A stretch of 42,222 nucleotides of DNA from Fusobacteriales bacterium (GTDB taxonomy: Bacteria > Fusobacteriota > Fusobacteriia > Fusobacteriales > Fusobacteriaceae): NCBI GenBank assembly GCA_020063625.1, contig JAICDD010000008.1, positions 1 to 42,222 of the forward strand, in the 5' to 3' direction. Position numbers and translations under genes: made by a program. Positions 24,119 through 34,062 of this stretch are shown piece by piece. Position 1 is the stretch's first letter; each line of letters starts with the position of its first letter. The notes below the pieces were generated by a model. It was not told the DNA's origin. It searched no databases and saw only the letters and a list, made by a program, of their open reading frames with translations.

Positions 24119-25021
24119 TTACGCCACTTCAAATCCTCTAGAAGCATCTAATATTTTAAACCATTGTTTTCTAGTAAGTTTTATATTTATTGCATTTATA
24201 GCAGATTGTACTCTTTCAAAATTACCACTTCCACATATTGGCATAATATTTGCAGGGTGATTTAGAAGCCAAGCATAAGCTATTTCATCTATTCCGTTAG
24301 CACCAACTTCATTTTTTACCTTTTCTAAAGCATTTCGAAGTCTAATATATTTTTCTTCATTTGATGTAAACAGTTTTCCACCTGCAAGTGGAGACCAAGC
24401 CATAAGTTTTGTTCTATTCTTCATAGCATTATCAATAGCAAAATTTTCAAAATTATCATAGCAAGCTACAGAAATTTCTAATTAATTTACTACTAATGGG
24501 ACATCTAAATATGATTTTAACATTTCAAATTGTTCTGGTAAAAAATTTGAGACTCCAAAATTTTTTACTTTTCCACTATCTTTTAATTCTATAAAAGCTT
24601 TATTTACTTCTTCTGGATTCATATACATATCAGGTCTATGTATAAGTAAAAGGTCAATATAATCAGTATTTAAACCTTTTAGAGATTTTTCTACTGTATA
24701 CATTATGTGCTCATAGCTTGTATCATAATAATGTCCATCATTTTTTGGCATATTAGGATGAATAAATCGTATACCACATTTTGTAACAATTTCTATTTTT
24801 TCTCTAATTTCAGGTTTAGCTTTTAAAACTTCTCCAAAAAGCTCTTCAGCTATTCCACCACCATAAATATCAGCATGGTCAAAAGTAGTAATTCCTTTAT
24901 TAATACATTTTTCTACAAATTCTATTCTTTCATTTAGAGATTTATTCCAATATTCAGCTCTCCACCATCCATGTATAATTTGTGAAAATGATAAATCATT
25001 AGTTATTTTTATTCTATTCAT
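24119..25021 (-). pseudogene. Aldo/keto reductase (YdhF-like) with in-frame stop
   Basis: 300-codon aldo/keto reductase frame interrupted by one TAA (plus-strand 24482-24484). Residues 1-179 end DVPLVVN; after the stop the same frame continues L-E-I-S-V-A-C-Y-D-N-F ... MAWSPLAGGKLF to the natural end. In relatives this site reads VNQIE, so a CAA codon became TAA by a single change. The catalytic Asp/Tyr (FDHADIYGGG), Lys (VTKCGI) and His (LIHRPD) are in the first part; the NADP-binding end is in the second. Otherwise it is undamaged, so the loss is recent, or it is a base error. AGGAGG precedes the ATG. Divergent from merR. Confidence 0.88.
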
Positions 25022-25089
25022 TAAAAAATCCTCCTAAAATTTAATAATTTATAAAAAAATTAAAATTTTTTATAAAAACCTCTATACAA

Positions 25090-25120
25090 AGTATACTTAT
25101 TAAAGTATACTTTAAGTCAA
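25090..25120 (-). promoter_or_regulatory. MerR-type promoter (19-bp spacer) of the broken aldo/keto reductase
   Basis: On the minus strand TTGACT (25115-25120) and TATACT (25090-25095) are 19 bp apart, and the spacer contains the perfect 14-bp palindrome TAAAGTATACTTTA (25101-25114). Over-long spacers with a central dyad are the hallmark of MerR-activated promoters; the MerR gene is divergent from here. A second half palindrome AAAGTATACTT overlaps the -10 box. Confidence 0.85.
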
Positions 25121-25164
25121 GAGATAAAATCAAATATTATAATTTTATTTTAAGGGAGAGCAGG

Positions 25165-25587
25165 ATGAAAAAATATAGTATAAAAGAGATAAGTGAAATG
25201 TTTGATATAAAAGCATCAACTCTTAGGTATTATGAAGAAATAGGGATACTTGAAAATATAGAAAGAGAAAGTGGAAAAAGAGTATATACTCAAGAAAATA
25301 TAGATAGATTAAATGCAATATTTTGTTTTAAAAGAGCTGGAATGAGTATAGATAAACTTCAAAAATTTTTTAAATATGAAAAAGCTGAAAAAGAGCATAT
25401 AGATGATATGTTAAATTTATTAATTTTACAAGAAAAAGAAGTAAAAGAAAAATTAGAACAATTAAATAAAGATTATGCACATGTAAAGAAAAAAGTAGCA
25501 TTTTATTCAAGTGTAAAAGAAGCAATAGAAACTAATAAACAAATACCTACTTGGGAAGAATTTATAGAGAGATATAATAAAAAATAA
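25165..25587 (+). CDS. MerR family transcriptional regulator
   Basis: 140-residue MerR protein. The winged helix-turn-helix is YSIKEISEMFDIKASTLRYYEEIGILENIERESGKRVYTQENIDRLNAIFCFKRAGMSIDKLQKFF, followed by a long dimerisation coiled coil (residues about 75-118) and a short C-terminal end. Only one cysteine is present, in the wing region, so a metal-sensing site of the MerR/CueR type is absent; it is likelier to sense an organic or electrophilic compound. Divergently placed from the aldo/keto reductase, a frequent MerR-AKR pairing. GGGAGAG precedes ATG 25165. Confidence 0.92.
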   Translation: MKKYSIKEISEMFDIKASTLRYYEEIGILENIERESGKRVYTQENIDRLNAIFCFKRAGMSIDKLQKFFKYEKAEKEHIDDMLNLLILQEKEVKEKLEQLNKDYAHVKKKVAFYSSVKEAIETNKQIPTWEEFIERYNKK

Positions 25588-25645
25588 TATTAATTAAAGG
25601 ATAAAAAAATAAATAATAGTATAATATAGAAAGGGGGATACTGAT

Positions 25646-27046
25646 ATGAATTTAGACCATATTTTATTAATTACATCATTTGTTTTAAATCTATTAGCTA
25701 TACTTACTATTATTTTTTATGAAAGAAGAAAACCAATAAATGCTATTGCATGGATATTTATACTTAGTTTTACATCTTATATAGGATTTATTTTTTATCT
25801 ATTTTTTGGAATGAGTTTTAGGAAAAAAAGAATAGTAAAACAAAAATTTAGAACAAAATCATTTAAAAAACTTACAATGCTAGAGGAATTATCTGATAAA
25901 CTTAAAATTTCAGAAGAAACATTAGAATTTATTACTTTTTTAGAAGCAAATAGTTATTCAAGTTTTTATTTAAATAATAATTTAGAAATATATATAGAGG
26001 GTAAGAAATTTTTTGCTGAACTTATAGATAAAATAAAAAATGCAAAAAACTATATTCATATGGAGTATTATATATTTAGAGATGATAATATTTCAAAATG
26101 TATTTTAAAAGAATTAGAAGAAAAAGCAAAACAAGGAGTAGAAGTAGTACTTATATTAGATGGGTTTGGTAGTAGAAAATTTAAACCAAAATTTTTTAAA
26201 AAATTAAAAGAAAATGGTGGAAAAGTATACACATTCTTCCCTTTATTTATTCCTTTTTTAAATCTTCGAGCAAATTATAGAAATCATAGAAAGATATGTA
26301 TTGTTGATGGAGAATATGCTTATATGGGTGGATTTAATGTAGGAGATGAATATTTAGAAAATTGGAGAGATACCCATATTAGAATTGAAGGAGATGCAAT
26401 ATATGATATTCAGCTTGAATTTTTATTAGATTATGAATTTGTATCAAATAAAAGACAAAATAGAGAGAAATATTTTAAAATAAAAAAAGAGTATTTAGAT
26501 TTACCTATACAAATTGTAGGAAGTGGACCAAATTACTCTTTACCAATTATGAAAAATTCATTACTTAAAATGATATCTTTAGCAAAAAAATCAGTGCTTA
26601 TTCAAACACCTTATTTTATACCAGATGATGCATTACTAGATATGTTAAAACTTCATTTAATGAGTGGTAAAGAAGTAATAATTATGATACCAAATAAACC
26701 AGATCATTTATTTGTTTATTGGGCTACATATTCTTATATAGGTGAATTATTAGAATATGGAGCTAAATGCTATATATATGAAAAAGGTTTTTTACATTCA
26801 AAAGTTATGATAATAGATGATGATATAGCTACAATAGGTTCTACAAATGTTGATATGCGCAGTTTTTATTTGAATTTTGAAATAAATGCATTTATATATG
26901 ATTTTAAAAAGATACATGAATTAAAAACAATATATTATAAAGATATTAAAAATAGTAAAAAACTAACGTTAGAAGAATATAATAAAAGAAGTAAAGTAAT
27001 AAAAATAAAAGAATCAGTATCAAGATTACTTTCTCCAGTTTTATAA
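25646..27046 (+). CDS. cls: Cardiolipin synthase
   Basis: 466-residue phospholipase-D superfamily enzyme that joins two phosphatidylglycerols into cardiolipin. Two N-terminal membrane helices (residues about 5-27 and 35-57) are followed by the two HKD motifs, NHRKICIVDGEYAYMGGFN and HSKVMIIDDDIATIGSTN. The linker segments RDTHIRIEGDAIYDIQ and VLIQTPYFIPDDALLDML are typical. Full length. GAAAGGGGG precedes ATG 25646. A PHP-domain gene follows after 17 bp, probably in the same transcript. Confidence 0.96.
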   Translation: MNLDHILLITSFVLNLLAILTIIFYERRKPINAIAWIFILSFTSYIGFIFYLFFGMSFRKKRIVKQKFRTKSFKKLTMLEELSDKLKISEETLEFITFLEANSYSSFYLNNNLEIYIEGKKFFAELIDKIKNAKNYIHMEYYIFRDDNISKCILKELEEKAKQGVEVVLILDGFGSRKFKPKFFKKLKENGGKVYTFFPLFIPFLNLRANYRNHRKICIVDGEYAYMGGFNVGDEYLENWRDTHIRIEGDAIYDIQLEFLLDYEFVSNKRQNREKYFKIKKEYLDLPIQIVGSGPNYSLPIMKNSLLKMISLAKKSVLIQTPYFIPDDALLDMLKLHLMSGKEVIIMIPNKPDHLFVYWATYSYIGELLEYGAKCYIYEKGFLHSKVMIIDDDIATIGSTNVDMRSFYLNFEINAFIYDFKKIHELKTIYYKDIKNSKKLTLEEYNKRSKVIKIKESVSRLLSPVL

Positions 27047-27063
27047 TCAAGGAGATGATTGAA

Positions 27064-27807
27064 ATGTTAGAATATTCAAGTATTAGTTATGATTTATTGT
27101 CATATGCTAAACAAGATGTAATATTAAAAAATAGTTACATAGATTTTCACATGCACACTACAGCATCAGATGGACTTTTATCAAAAAGATTTCTAATGAA
27201 TTTTTTAAAAGATAAACCACATTTAATATCAATTACAGACCATAATGAAGTGAAAAAAAGTATTGAATTAATTGAGAGTACAAATTTAAATATTATACCA
27301 GGAATTGAGCTTGGTGCAAATGATGGAGTTGAATTATTAGTATACTTTAAATATGAACATGAGCTAGAAGAGTTTTATAGAAAATATGTAGAACCAAATA
27401 GAAGTGTATTTAGAATGGTTAAAACAAAACAAGATATATTTTATTATCTTGACCAATTAGTTATGTATGATGTATTTATATCTATTCCTCATATAAATGG
27501 ATATGCTCATAAAAATTACTTAAATAAAAAATATATAAAGGAATTAATAATGCAAGTTGACGCTATAGAAACATTTAATAGACCAATGGGGAAAAAGAAA
27601 AATCTAGTAGCTAAAAAAGTAAGAAAAGAGTTTAATAAATATGCAACTTTTGGTAGTGATGCACATTTACCACAAGAGGTTAAAGATTTTTATAATTTTC
27701 AACTTCATGAACTAGAAAAGATAAATAAACTAAATGAAAATATATTAAAAATGTATACTTTAAGTTATATTTTGACAAAACACACAAAATATTTTTTTAA
27801 AAAATAA
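27064..27807 (+). CDS. PHP-domain protein
   Basis: 247-residue PHP-superfamily metal-dependent phosphoesterase-like protein. Motif I FHMHTTASDGLLS, motif II ISITDHNEV, PGIELGANDG, HINGYAH and the last motif GSDAHLP supply the His/Asp/Glu ligands for the usual trinuclear site. It is a free-standing PHP protein rather than a polymerase or HisK; substrate unknown. ATG 27064 is nine bases from AAGGAG, while ATG 27055 abuts it. Linked to cls. Confidence 0.85.
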   Translation: MLEYSSISYDLLSYAKQDVILKNSYIDFHMHTTASDGLLSKRFLMNFLKDKPHLISITDHNEVKKSIELIESTNLNIIPGIELGANDGVELLVYFKYEHELEEFYRKYVEPNRSVFRMVKTKQDIFYYLDQLVMYDVFISIPHINGYAHKNYLNKKYIKELIMQVDAIETFNRPMGKKKNLVAKKVRKEFNKYATFGSDAHLPQEVKDFYNFQLHELEKINKLNENILKMYTLSYILTKHTKYFFKK

Positions 27808-27822
27808 ATTTTAATTAAAAAT

Positions 27823-27868
27823 ATGGAGAATAAAAAGTAAATTTCTTTTTCTTACTTTCTATTCTCCT
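27823..27868. terminator. Bidirectional hairpin between PHP gene and cyclase gene
   Basis: GGAGAATA ... TATTCTCC enclosing AAAAGTAA / TTACTTTC, an interrupted long stem between two converging genes. Confidence 0.65.
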
Positions 27869-27875
27869 AATATTG

Positions 27876-29474
27876 TTATTTTAATATTAAACTTCTTCCA
27901 TTATTTTTTGCAGTATACAATTTTTTATCAATACAATCATAGATTTCATTAATAGTAGGACTTAAAAATTCATTTATATCAGCTATTCCAGCAGAGAATG
28001 ATATTTTAATCGTTTCGTTATTATAAATAAACTCTTTTTCTAAAATAGAATGAAGGATTCTATCTAAAATTTCATACATTTTATCACTATCTACATTTAA
28101 TAAAATTAAGATAAACTCTTCTCCACCGTATCTTCCAAAAATATCATAAGGACGGATATGTGATTTTACTAATTTTGTAAATTCTTGTAAAATAAAATCA
28201 CCAGCTAAATGCCCATAATGATCATTTATTTTTTTAAAGAAATCAATATCTAGTATAGCAATAGAAAATACATTATTTTCTCTTTTATTTTCTAAAATTA
28301 AATTTTTCAATTGTTCATCTAAATAACGTCTATTATATATATTTGTAAGAGGATCACGCATTGAGTTTTCTTTTATAATAGCTTCAAATTTCTTCTTTTG
28401 AGTAACATTAATATGAGTACCAAACATTCTTAATGGCTTGTTATCTTTAGACCACTCGATAACTTTTCCTTTAGCAGATATCCATACCCAATGCCCTTTT
28501 TTGTGTTTCATTCGAAACTCAGCTTCATAATAACTTAGTTTTTTTTCAAAATGTTTATATAAAATATTTTCTGCATCCTCTTTATCTTCAGGATGAATTA
28601 AAGACTCCCATGTTTTTATAGTAGTTGGTTCTAATTCTTCAAGGGTATATCCAAGCATACTAGCCCAATGTTCATTAAAAATAGTTTTATTAGTTACTAA
28701 ATCCCATTCCCATGTACCGAGTTCTGTTCCTTCAATTATATTTATTAATTGCTTTCTTTGAGCATCAAGTTTTTTATTTAAAATAACTTGTTCTGAAATA
28801 TCTATCATTACTACTAATAAGAGGTTTTTATCTTTATCATCAATTAAATCACCAGAAGCAATTAAATAAAGTGTATTTCCAGAATTTGTAGTAATTTCTA
28901 TTTTAACATCACTTATTTCTGGAATTTGTTGTAGACTATTTACCATTTTATCTCTATCAGGACTGTTGTTAAAAATATTTAAGTCAGTAAGTTTTTTATT
29001 TAAGATATCTTTTTTATTTAACTCTAGTTTAGATAAAAATGCATCATTAACATCTAAAATATTTAAATTACTATAATCAATTATCATCATCATAATTATT
29101 TTATTATTAAAAAGTTTTTTAAAATTTTCAAAAGCTCTTTGTTTTTGTAAATTTTTAGCAATAAAAACAATAGTCTCAGAATTATTCCATATACCATATA
29201 AAATAGAAGTAGCTAATTCAAAAAAATTTCCTTCTTTATCAAGGATTAGTAAGGAGTATAAAGAATCGGCATCAGCTTTTTTATTATGAATATTATCTAT
29301 TAAAAAACTTGTATCTTTTTTTGAATAAAGTTCAATAATACTTTTATTTTTTAATTCACTAAAACTATATCCTAGTCTATCAAGAGTTACTTTATTACAA
29401 AAAATAATTTTACCATCTGTATCAGTAACTATTACCAAATCATCAATATTATCTAAAAAATTTATTTTTTCCAA
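27876..29474 (-). CDS. PAS-PAS-PAS-GGDEF diguanylate cyclase
   Basis: 532-residue cytoplasmic signalling protein without membrane helices. Three PAS domains can be traced: residues about 1-115 (DNIDDLVIVTDTDGKIIFCNK), about 125-235 (NLNILDVNDAFL), and about 240-360 with a PAC end (WEWDLVTNKTIFNEHWASMLGYTLEEL ... FGTHINVT). The GGDEF domain occupies the last 170 residues with active-site GGEEF (GRYGGEEFILIL) and an RxxD product-inhibition site (RPYD) five residues before it. It should make c-di-GMP under control of a small-molecule or redox ligand; conserved heme or flavin ligands are not obvious. Divergent from lepA. Confidence 0.93.
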   Translation of the reverse strand: MEKINFLDNIDDLVIVTDTDGKIIFCNKVTLDRLGYSFSELKNKSIIELYSKKDTSFLIDNIHNKKADADSLYSLLILDKEGNFFELATSILYGIWNNSETIVFIAKNLQKQRAFENFKKLFNNKIIMMMIIDYSNLNILDVNDAFLSKLELNKKDILNKKLTDLNIFNNSPDRDKMVNSLQQIPEISDVKIEITTNSGNTLYLIASGDLIDDKDKNLLLVVMIDISEQVILNKKLDAQRKQLINIIEGTELGTWEWDLVTNKTIFNEHWASMLGYTLEELEPTTIKTWESLIHPEDKEDAENILYKHFEKKLSYYEAEFRMKHKKGHWVWISAKGKVIEWSKDNKPLRMFGTHINVTQKKKFEAIIKENSMRDPLTNIYNRRYLDEQLKNLILENKRENNVFSIAILDIDFFKKINDHYGHLAGDFILQEFTKLVKSHIRPYDIFGRYGGEEFILILLNVDSDKMYEILDRILHSILEKEFIYNNETIKISFSAGIADINEFLSPTINEIYDCIDKKLYTAKNNGRSLILK

Positions 29475-29563
29475 TTATATCACCTACTCTATACAGTATA
29501 AAAATTTATTCTATACAATATTTTACTTATTATTTTTAAAAATCCTTTTTTTATAGTTTTTAT

Positions 29564-29592
29564 TTGCAATTTTTTATAGAATCCTTTATAAT
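29564..29592 (+). promoter_or_regulatory. Promoter of lepA
   Basis: TTGCAA (29564-29569), 17-bp spacer, TATAAT (29587-29592). Confidence 0.7.
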
Positions 29593-29626
29593 ATTGCATA
29601 AAGACTATAATTAGGAGGAATAATAA

Positions 29627-31423
29627 TTGGATACAAAATTTAAGAGAAATTTTTCGATTATTGCTCATATAGACCATGGAAAATCTACATTAGCGGACAG
29701 ATTACTTCAAATTACAAATACTGTATCAGAACGTGAGATGAAGGATCAATTATTAGATTCTATGGATTTAGAAAGAGAAAAAGGGATTACAATAAAAGCA
29801 CAAGCAGTAACTTTATTTTATGATGCAAAAGATGGAAATAGATATGAATTAAATTTAATAGATACTCCAGGACATGTGGATTTTATATATGAAGTATCAA
29901 GATCTCTAGCAGCGTGTGAAGGGGCACTACTTGTAGTAGATGCAGCACAAGGAGTAGAGGCACAGACACTTGCAAATGTATATTTAGCTCTTGAAAATGA
30001 CCTTGAGATATTACCTGTTATAAATAAAATTGACCTTCCAGCAGCAGAACCAGAAAAAGTAAAAGAAGAGATAGAAACAGTGATAGGACTTGATACAGAT
30101 GAAGCAGTACTTACTAGTGCAAAAAGTGGAATAGGAATAGAAGAGTTATTAGAAGCTATAGTTGAAAAAATACCTAGTCCAAGTGGAAAACCAGAAGCAC
30201 CATTAAAAGTATTAATATTTGACTCACATTTTGATGATTTTAGAGGAGTTATTACTTATGTAAGAATAGTGGAAGGAACTCTAAAAAAAGGAGATAAATT
30301 AAGAATTTGGTCAACTGGAAAAGATATAGAAGTACTAGAATGTGGAATATTCTCTCCAAATATGAAACCACAAGACGAACTTACAGCGGGTAGTGTAGGA
30401 TATATTATTTCAGGAATAAAATCTATACAAGATACTAGAATAGGAGATACTATATTTGACCCTAAAACTCCAATAGATGAGCCATTAGCAGGATATAGAC
30501 CTGCGCAATCAATGGTATTTGCAGGATTATATCCAATTTCAACAGAAGATTATGAAGATTTAAGAGATGCTTTAGAAAAATTACAATTAAATGATGCATC
30601 ACTTAGCTTTACACCAGAGACATCTACTGCATTAGGTTTTGGGTTTAGATGTGGATTCTTAGGACTTTTGCATATGGAAATAATAGTTGAAAGACTTCGT
30701 AGAGAATATGATATAGATTTAATATCTACAACACCATCAGTTGAGTATAGAATACATATGGATAATGGAGAACTTAAAATAATAGATAACCCTGCTGAAT
30801 TTCCAGTAGTAGGTAAAAGAGCAGTTGAAGAACCTTATATAAAGGGAACAATAATTACACCAAAAGAGTATGTTGGAAATGTAATGGAACTTTGTCAAGA
30901 AAAAAGAGGAAATTATGTAGATATGCAATATCTTGATGATACAAGAACAATGATTACATATGAACTTCCACTTGCTGAAATAGTACTTGATTTTTATGAT
31001 AAATTAAAATCAAAAACAAAAGGATACGCATCATTTGAATATGAAATGATAGGGTATAAAGAATCAAAACTTGTTAAAGTAGATATACTTGTAAGTGGAG
31101 AGCCAGTAGATGCTTTTTCATTTATTTGTCATGCAGATAATGCATATTATAGAGGTAGAGCAATTACTGAAAAATTAAAAGATGTAATACCTAGACAAAT
31201 GTTTGAAATACCTATTCAAGCAGCTCTTGGAAGTAAAATAATAGCTAGAGAAACAATAAGAGCATATAGAAAAAATGTTCTTGCTAAATGTTATGGTGGA
31301 GATATAAGTAGAAAGAAAAAATTATTAGAGAAACAAAAACAAGGTAAAAAACGTATGAAACAAATAGGTAATGTAGAAATACCACAAGAAGCATTTATTT
31401 CAGTGTTAAAATTAGATAAATAA
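29627..31423 (+). CDS. lepA: Elongation factor 4 (back-translocase)
   Basis: 598-residue translational GTPase LepA/EF4, which acts on stalled or mis-translocated ribosomes. G1 is [10 protein letters not shown]2 KGITIK, G3 DTPGHVDF, G4 NKIDLP, G5 SAKSG. Domain II and the EF-G-like domains III and V follow; the LepA-specific C-terminal domain carries [22 protein letters not shown], diagnostic of the family. Start TTG 29627 is eight bases after AGGAGG. A single gene bounded by its own promoter and a repeated-family terminator. Confidence 0.98.
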   Translation: MDTKFKRNFSIIAHIDHGKSTLADRLLQITNTVSEREMKDQLLDSMDLEREKGITIKAQAVTLFYDAKDGNRYELNLIDTPGHVDFIYEVSRSLAACEGALLVVDAAQGVEAQTLANVYLALENDLEILPVINKIDLPAAEPEKVKEEIETVIGLDTDEAVLTSAKSGIGIEELLEAIVEKIPSPSGKPEAPLKVLIFDSHFDDFRGVITYVRIVEGTLKKGDKLRIWSTGKDIEVLECGIFSPNMKPQDELTAGSVGYIISGIKSIQDTRIGDTIFDPKTPIDEPLAGYRPAQSMVFAGLYPISTEDYEDLRDALEKLQLNDASLSFTPETSTALGFGFRCGFLGLLHMEIIVERLRREYDIDLISTTPSVEYRIHMDNGELKIIDNPAEFPVVGKRAVEEPYIKGTIITPKEYVGNVMELCQEKRGNYVDMQYLDDTRTMITYELPLAEIVLDFYDKLKSKTKGYASFEYEMIGYKESKLVKVDILVSGEPVDAFSFICHADNAYYRGRAITEKLKDVIPRQMFEIPIQAALGSKIIARETIRAYRKNVLAKCYGGDISRKKKLLEKQKQGKKRMKQIGNVEIPQEAFISVLKLDK

Positions 31424-31432
31424 TTAAAAATT

Positions 31433-31470
31433 AAACGAGTTCTAGTTTATTTTAGAGAACTCGTTTTTAG
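31433..31470 (+). terminator. Repeated-family terminator (ACGAG/CTCGT), copy 5
   Basis: AAACGAGTTCT pairs perfectly with AGAACTCGTTT and TTTTT follows, ten bases after lepA. Confidence 0.9.
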
Positions 31471-31507
31471 TTTATGAAATATAAATTAGTTTTATTCTCT
31501 TTGTTTT

Positions 31508-32485
31508 TTATTCTTTAAATAAATTAATTTGATTACTTGCAGTAGTTAAGATATCCATTACATTAATAGAGTGTTCTAAATATTCATAACATTTATTATA
31601 ATTTTTAGAATTAAATATATTATAAAATTCAATAAATTCATAAGTCATTCTATTTTCATATTTATTATAACTATAAGAGATAAGAGTATTATTAATAATT
31701 CCTTTTATTGATTTACATTCATTAGGTGAATCATCAATTTGTAAATATCCTTTTTCACCTTGTATAGTAACAAAACTAGGACTATCTGAATCTTTAGCAC
31801 CAATACATACTGCAATAAAATCATTATAAGTTAATGTAAGAATCCCAGAAGTATCAATACCATTAAAACCTAAATTGGCATTGTATTTTATAGAATTTGG
31901 CATTCCAAATAAATTGATTACAATATGAATATTATAAACATTTATATCATAAAGAGCACCACCATATAATTTTGGGTCAAATGCAGGAAGAATAATTTTA
32001 TTTAAATAATCATCATATCGACTAGAATATTGTGAGTAATTACATTGAATTATTTTAATATTACCAATTTTATTGATATTTTCTTTTAAATAGATAAAAT
32101 TTGGAGAATATAGAGTAGTAATAGCTTCAAATAAAAATAAATGTTTTGATTTTGCTAGATTAACAAGCTCTTTTAATTCATTAGAATTTTTAGTAAAAGG
32201 TTTTTCACATATTACATTTTTATTATTTTCTAAAGCTTTTTTTGTGTATTCATAATGAAGAGGATTAATTATTCCAATATAAATAAAATCAATACTAGAG
32301 TCATTTAACATTTCATCATAATTAGTATAAATTTTTTTTATATTAAATTTTTTTGAAAGCTCTAAACCTTTATGATAACTTTTTTCTCGTACATAAATAG
32401 CATTACAATTTATATTTTCAATATTATTTATCGCTTCTAGACAAGTATTAACAATTTTACCACTACCAACAATTCCAATATTCAA
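31508..32485 (-). CDS. Gfo/Idh/MocA family oxidoreductase
   Basis: 325-residue NAD(P)-dependent oxidoreductase. The Rossmann start is IGIVGSGKIV, the family motif CEKPFTKN follows at about residue 92, and the C-terminal alpha/beta domain contains FDPKLYGGALYDINVYNIH, where the catalytic His environment lies. Substrate is a sugar, cyclitol or diol of unknown kind. Start TTG (32485) with AGGAGG eight bases before. Not linked to sugar genes here. Confidence 0.9.
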   Translation of the reverse strand: MNIGIVGSGKIVNTCLEAINNIENINCNAIYVREKSYHKGLELSKKFNIKKIYTNYDEMLNDSSIDFIYIGIINPLHYEYTKKALENNKNVICEKPFTKNSNELKELVNLAKSKHLFLFEAITTLYSPNFIYLKENINKIGNIKIIQCNYSQYSSRYDDYLNKIILPAFDPKLYGGALYDINVYNIHIVINLFGMPNSIKYNANLGFNGIDTSGILTLTYNDFIAVCIGAKDSDSPSFVTIQGEKGYLQIDDSPNECKSIKGIINNTLISYSYNKYENRMTYEFIEFYNIFNSKNYNKCYEYLEHSINVMDILTTASNQINLFKE

Positions 32486-32618
32486 ATTAAAAACCTCCTG
32501 TTTAAATTAATATTTATAATATAGTATACTTTATATTTTGATATTTTGTTAAAAAAAATTGAAAAAATATTAAGTTATGATAAAATATATGAGAAAAATG
32601 TTTAGCAAGGGGGAGAAA

Positions 32619-33035
32619 ATGAAAAAAATTATTTTTTATTTAATAAGTTTAATAATTTTTATTAGTTGTGGGAAATATCAAGATGGGGAATATTATGCAA
32701 TAAAAAAAGAAGCATATAAAGGATGGAAAACATTTTTAAAAATAGAAGTAAAAAATAATGAGATAGTTAGTGTAGAATTTAATAAAGTAAATAAAGATAA
32801 TAAATTAGTAACAGAAGATAAAGAGTATAATAAAAAAATGAAAGAAAAATCAGGAATAGATAGTGTAGAATATACTAAAATATTAGAAGAGAAGTTTTTA
32901 AAGTCAAATGGTAATATAAATGATATTGATATAGTTGCAGGAGCTACACATTCAGTAGTAGAATTTAAAAATATGAGTAAATTTTTATTGAAAAAAATAA
33001 AAAAAGGTAAAACAGGAAAGTATGAAGTTAACTAG
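32619..33035 (+). CDS. FMN-binding lipoprotein
   Basis: 138-residue predicted lipoprotein: signal peptide with lipobox ending at Cys17 (IIFISC), then a single FMN-binding domain. The motif DIVAGATHS (Thr110) matches the site at which ApbE attaches FMN through a phosphoester to threonine. DGEYYAIKKEAYKGWKTFLKIEVKNNEIVSVEF is the family's N-terminal strand set. Such proteins take part in extracytoplasmic electron transfer, including flavin-based routes to outside acceptors. ATG 32619 follows GGGGGAG; an upstream ATG at 32577 has no ribosome binding site. No apbE in the window. Confidence 0.85.
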   Translation: MKKIIFYLISLIIFISCGKYQDGEYYAIKKEAYKGWKTFLKIEVKNNEIVSVEFNKVNKDNKLVTEDKEYNKKMKEKSGIDSVEYTKILEEKFLKSNGNINDIDIVAGATHSVVEFKNMSKFLLKKIKKGKTGKYEVN

Positions 33036-33064
33036 TCATATGAGTAAAAATAATTTTAGGAGAT

Positions 33065-33093
33065 TTGCAAAAATTAATTAAATATAATATAAT
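33065..33093 (+). promoter_or_regulatory. Promoter of rpiB
   Basis: TTGCAA (33065-33070), 17-bp spacer, TATAAT (33088-33093). Confidence 0.65.
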
Positions 33094-33122
33094 TTTAAAT
33101 ATTAAAAAATAGGAGGTTTATT

Positions 33123-33557
33123 ATGAAAAAAATAGCATTAGGAGCAGACCATGGAGGATATGAATTAAAAAATATAGTTAAAGAATATTTAAAAAACAAT
33201 GGATATGAAGTAATAGATTTTGGGACAAATTCAAGTGATAGTGTAGATTATCCAGAATTTGCTCATAAAGTAGGAAATTCAGTAGTAAATAAAGAAGCTG
33301 ATTTTGGTATAGTAATATGTGGAACAGGAATAGGAATATCAATAGCAGCTAATAAAATAAAAGGAGTAAGAGCAGCATTATGTCACAATGTATGGACAGC
33401 AAAATTAACAAGACAACATAATGATGCAAATGTACTAGCAATGGGTGGAAGAGTAATAGGTCCTGGGATTGCGTTAGATATGGTAGAGGCATTTTTAAAT
33501 ACAGAGTTTGAAGGTGGAAGACATACTAATAGAGTAAATAAAATAGAAGAGTGTTAA
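33123..33557 (+). CDS. rpiB: Ribose-5-phosphate isomerase B
   Basis: 144-residue RpiB/LacAB-family isomerase interconverting ribose- and ribulose-5-phosphate (some members take allose-6-phosphate). GADHGGYELK holds the substrate-binding Asp/His, VICGTGIGISIAANK the active-site Cys and anion hole, and ARQHNDAN-like TRQHNDANVLAMGGR is diagnostic. Full length. AGGAGG precedes ATG 33123. Repeat island B starts directly after it. Confidence 0.97.
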   Translation: MKKIALGADHGGYELKNIVKEYLKNNGYEVIDFGTNSSDSVDYPEFAHKVGNSVVNKEADFGIVICGTGIGISIAANKIKGVRAALCHNVWTAKLTRQHNDANVLAMGGRVIGPGIALDMVEAFLNTEFEGGRHTNRVNKIEEC

Positions 33558-33567
33558 AAGAATTGTT

Positions 33568-34035
33568 AATTAGTGAGAAAAATTAAAATTAGCCGCGGAA
33601 AAACGCGGATTTTCACTGATTGAATTTAGCACAAAGAAAAGAGAACACAAAGTAACACAGAGATAAAAAAATCAGTAAGAAGTAAAGAGTGAGCAGTGAG
33701 AAAAATTTAAAATTAACGCAGAGTAACAGAGTAATCAGAGTATCATAGAGAAAATAAAATTTAGCCACGGATAAACACTGATTATCACTGATTCTAGTGA
33801 ACATCTCGTGTAAATCCCGTGGTTTCAAAAAATCTATAAACCTCTGTGTATCTCACTGCTCTCTGAGTCTCTGTGTTGAATATTATATCCAAAACTTAGT
33901 GGTTCTTAAAGGTTTTCTTTGTGCGCTTTGTGTAACAAAAAATCCGTGTAATCTAAGTTATTTTCTAAAAGAAAATAACGAAAGCTGTGCCGTGACAAAA
34001 ATCTAATTTATCTCGTGTTCATCTCGTGGTTTTAA
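33568..34035. repeat. Repeat island B (rpiB to HIT gene)
   Basis: 468-bp non-coding mosaic. Left part: AGTGAGAAAAATT, GCCGCGGAAAAACGCGGATT (33592), CACAAAGAAAAGAGAACACA, a second AGTAAAGAGTGAGCAGTGAG word, and a second GCCACGG unit (33764). Right part, reverse orientation: ATCTCGTGTAAATCCCGTGG, CTTTGTGCGCTTTGTGTAA and ATCTCGTGGTTTT. Nested near the end is a 47-bp sequence (33948-33994) identical to island D, with a 10-bp hairpin. Apparent short reading frames here are low-complexity artefacts of the repeats. Confidence 0.88.
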
Positions 34036-34062
34036 AAAATAAAATTAAAATAGGAGGTTAAA

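Noticed and set aside
33613-33828. Minus-strand 71-codon frame in island B
   Set aside because: Also a translation of repeat sequence (FSLLTLYFLL), no start signals.
33797-34006. 69-codon open frame in island B (Cys/Leu/Ser-rich)
   Set aside because: Its sequence is a translation of the repeat words (repeated LCVS/LCAL patterns), it has no ribosome binding site, and the same words in other islands do not keep a frame.
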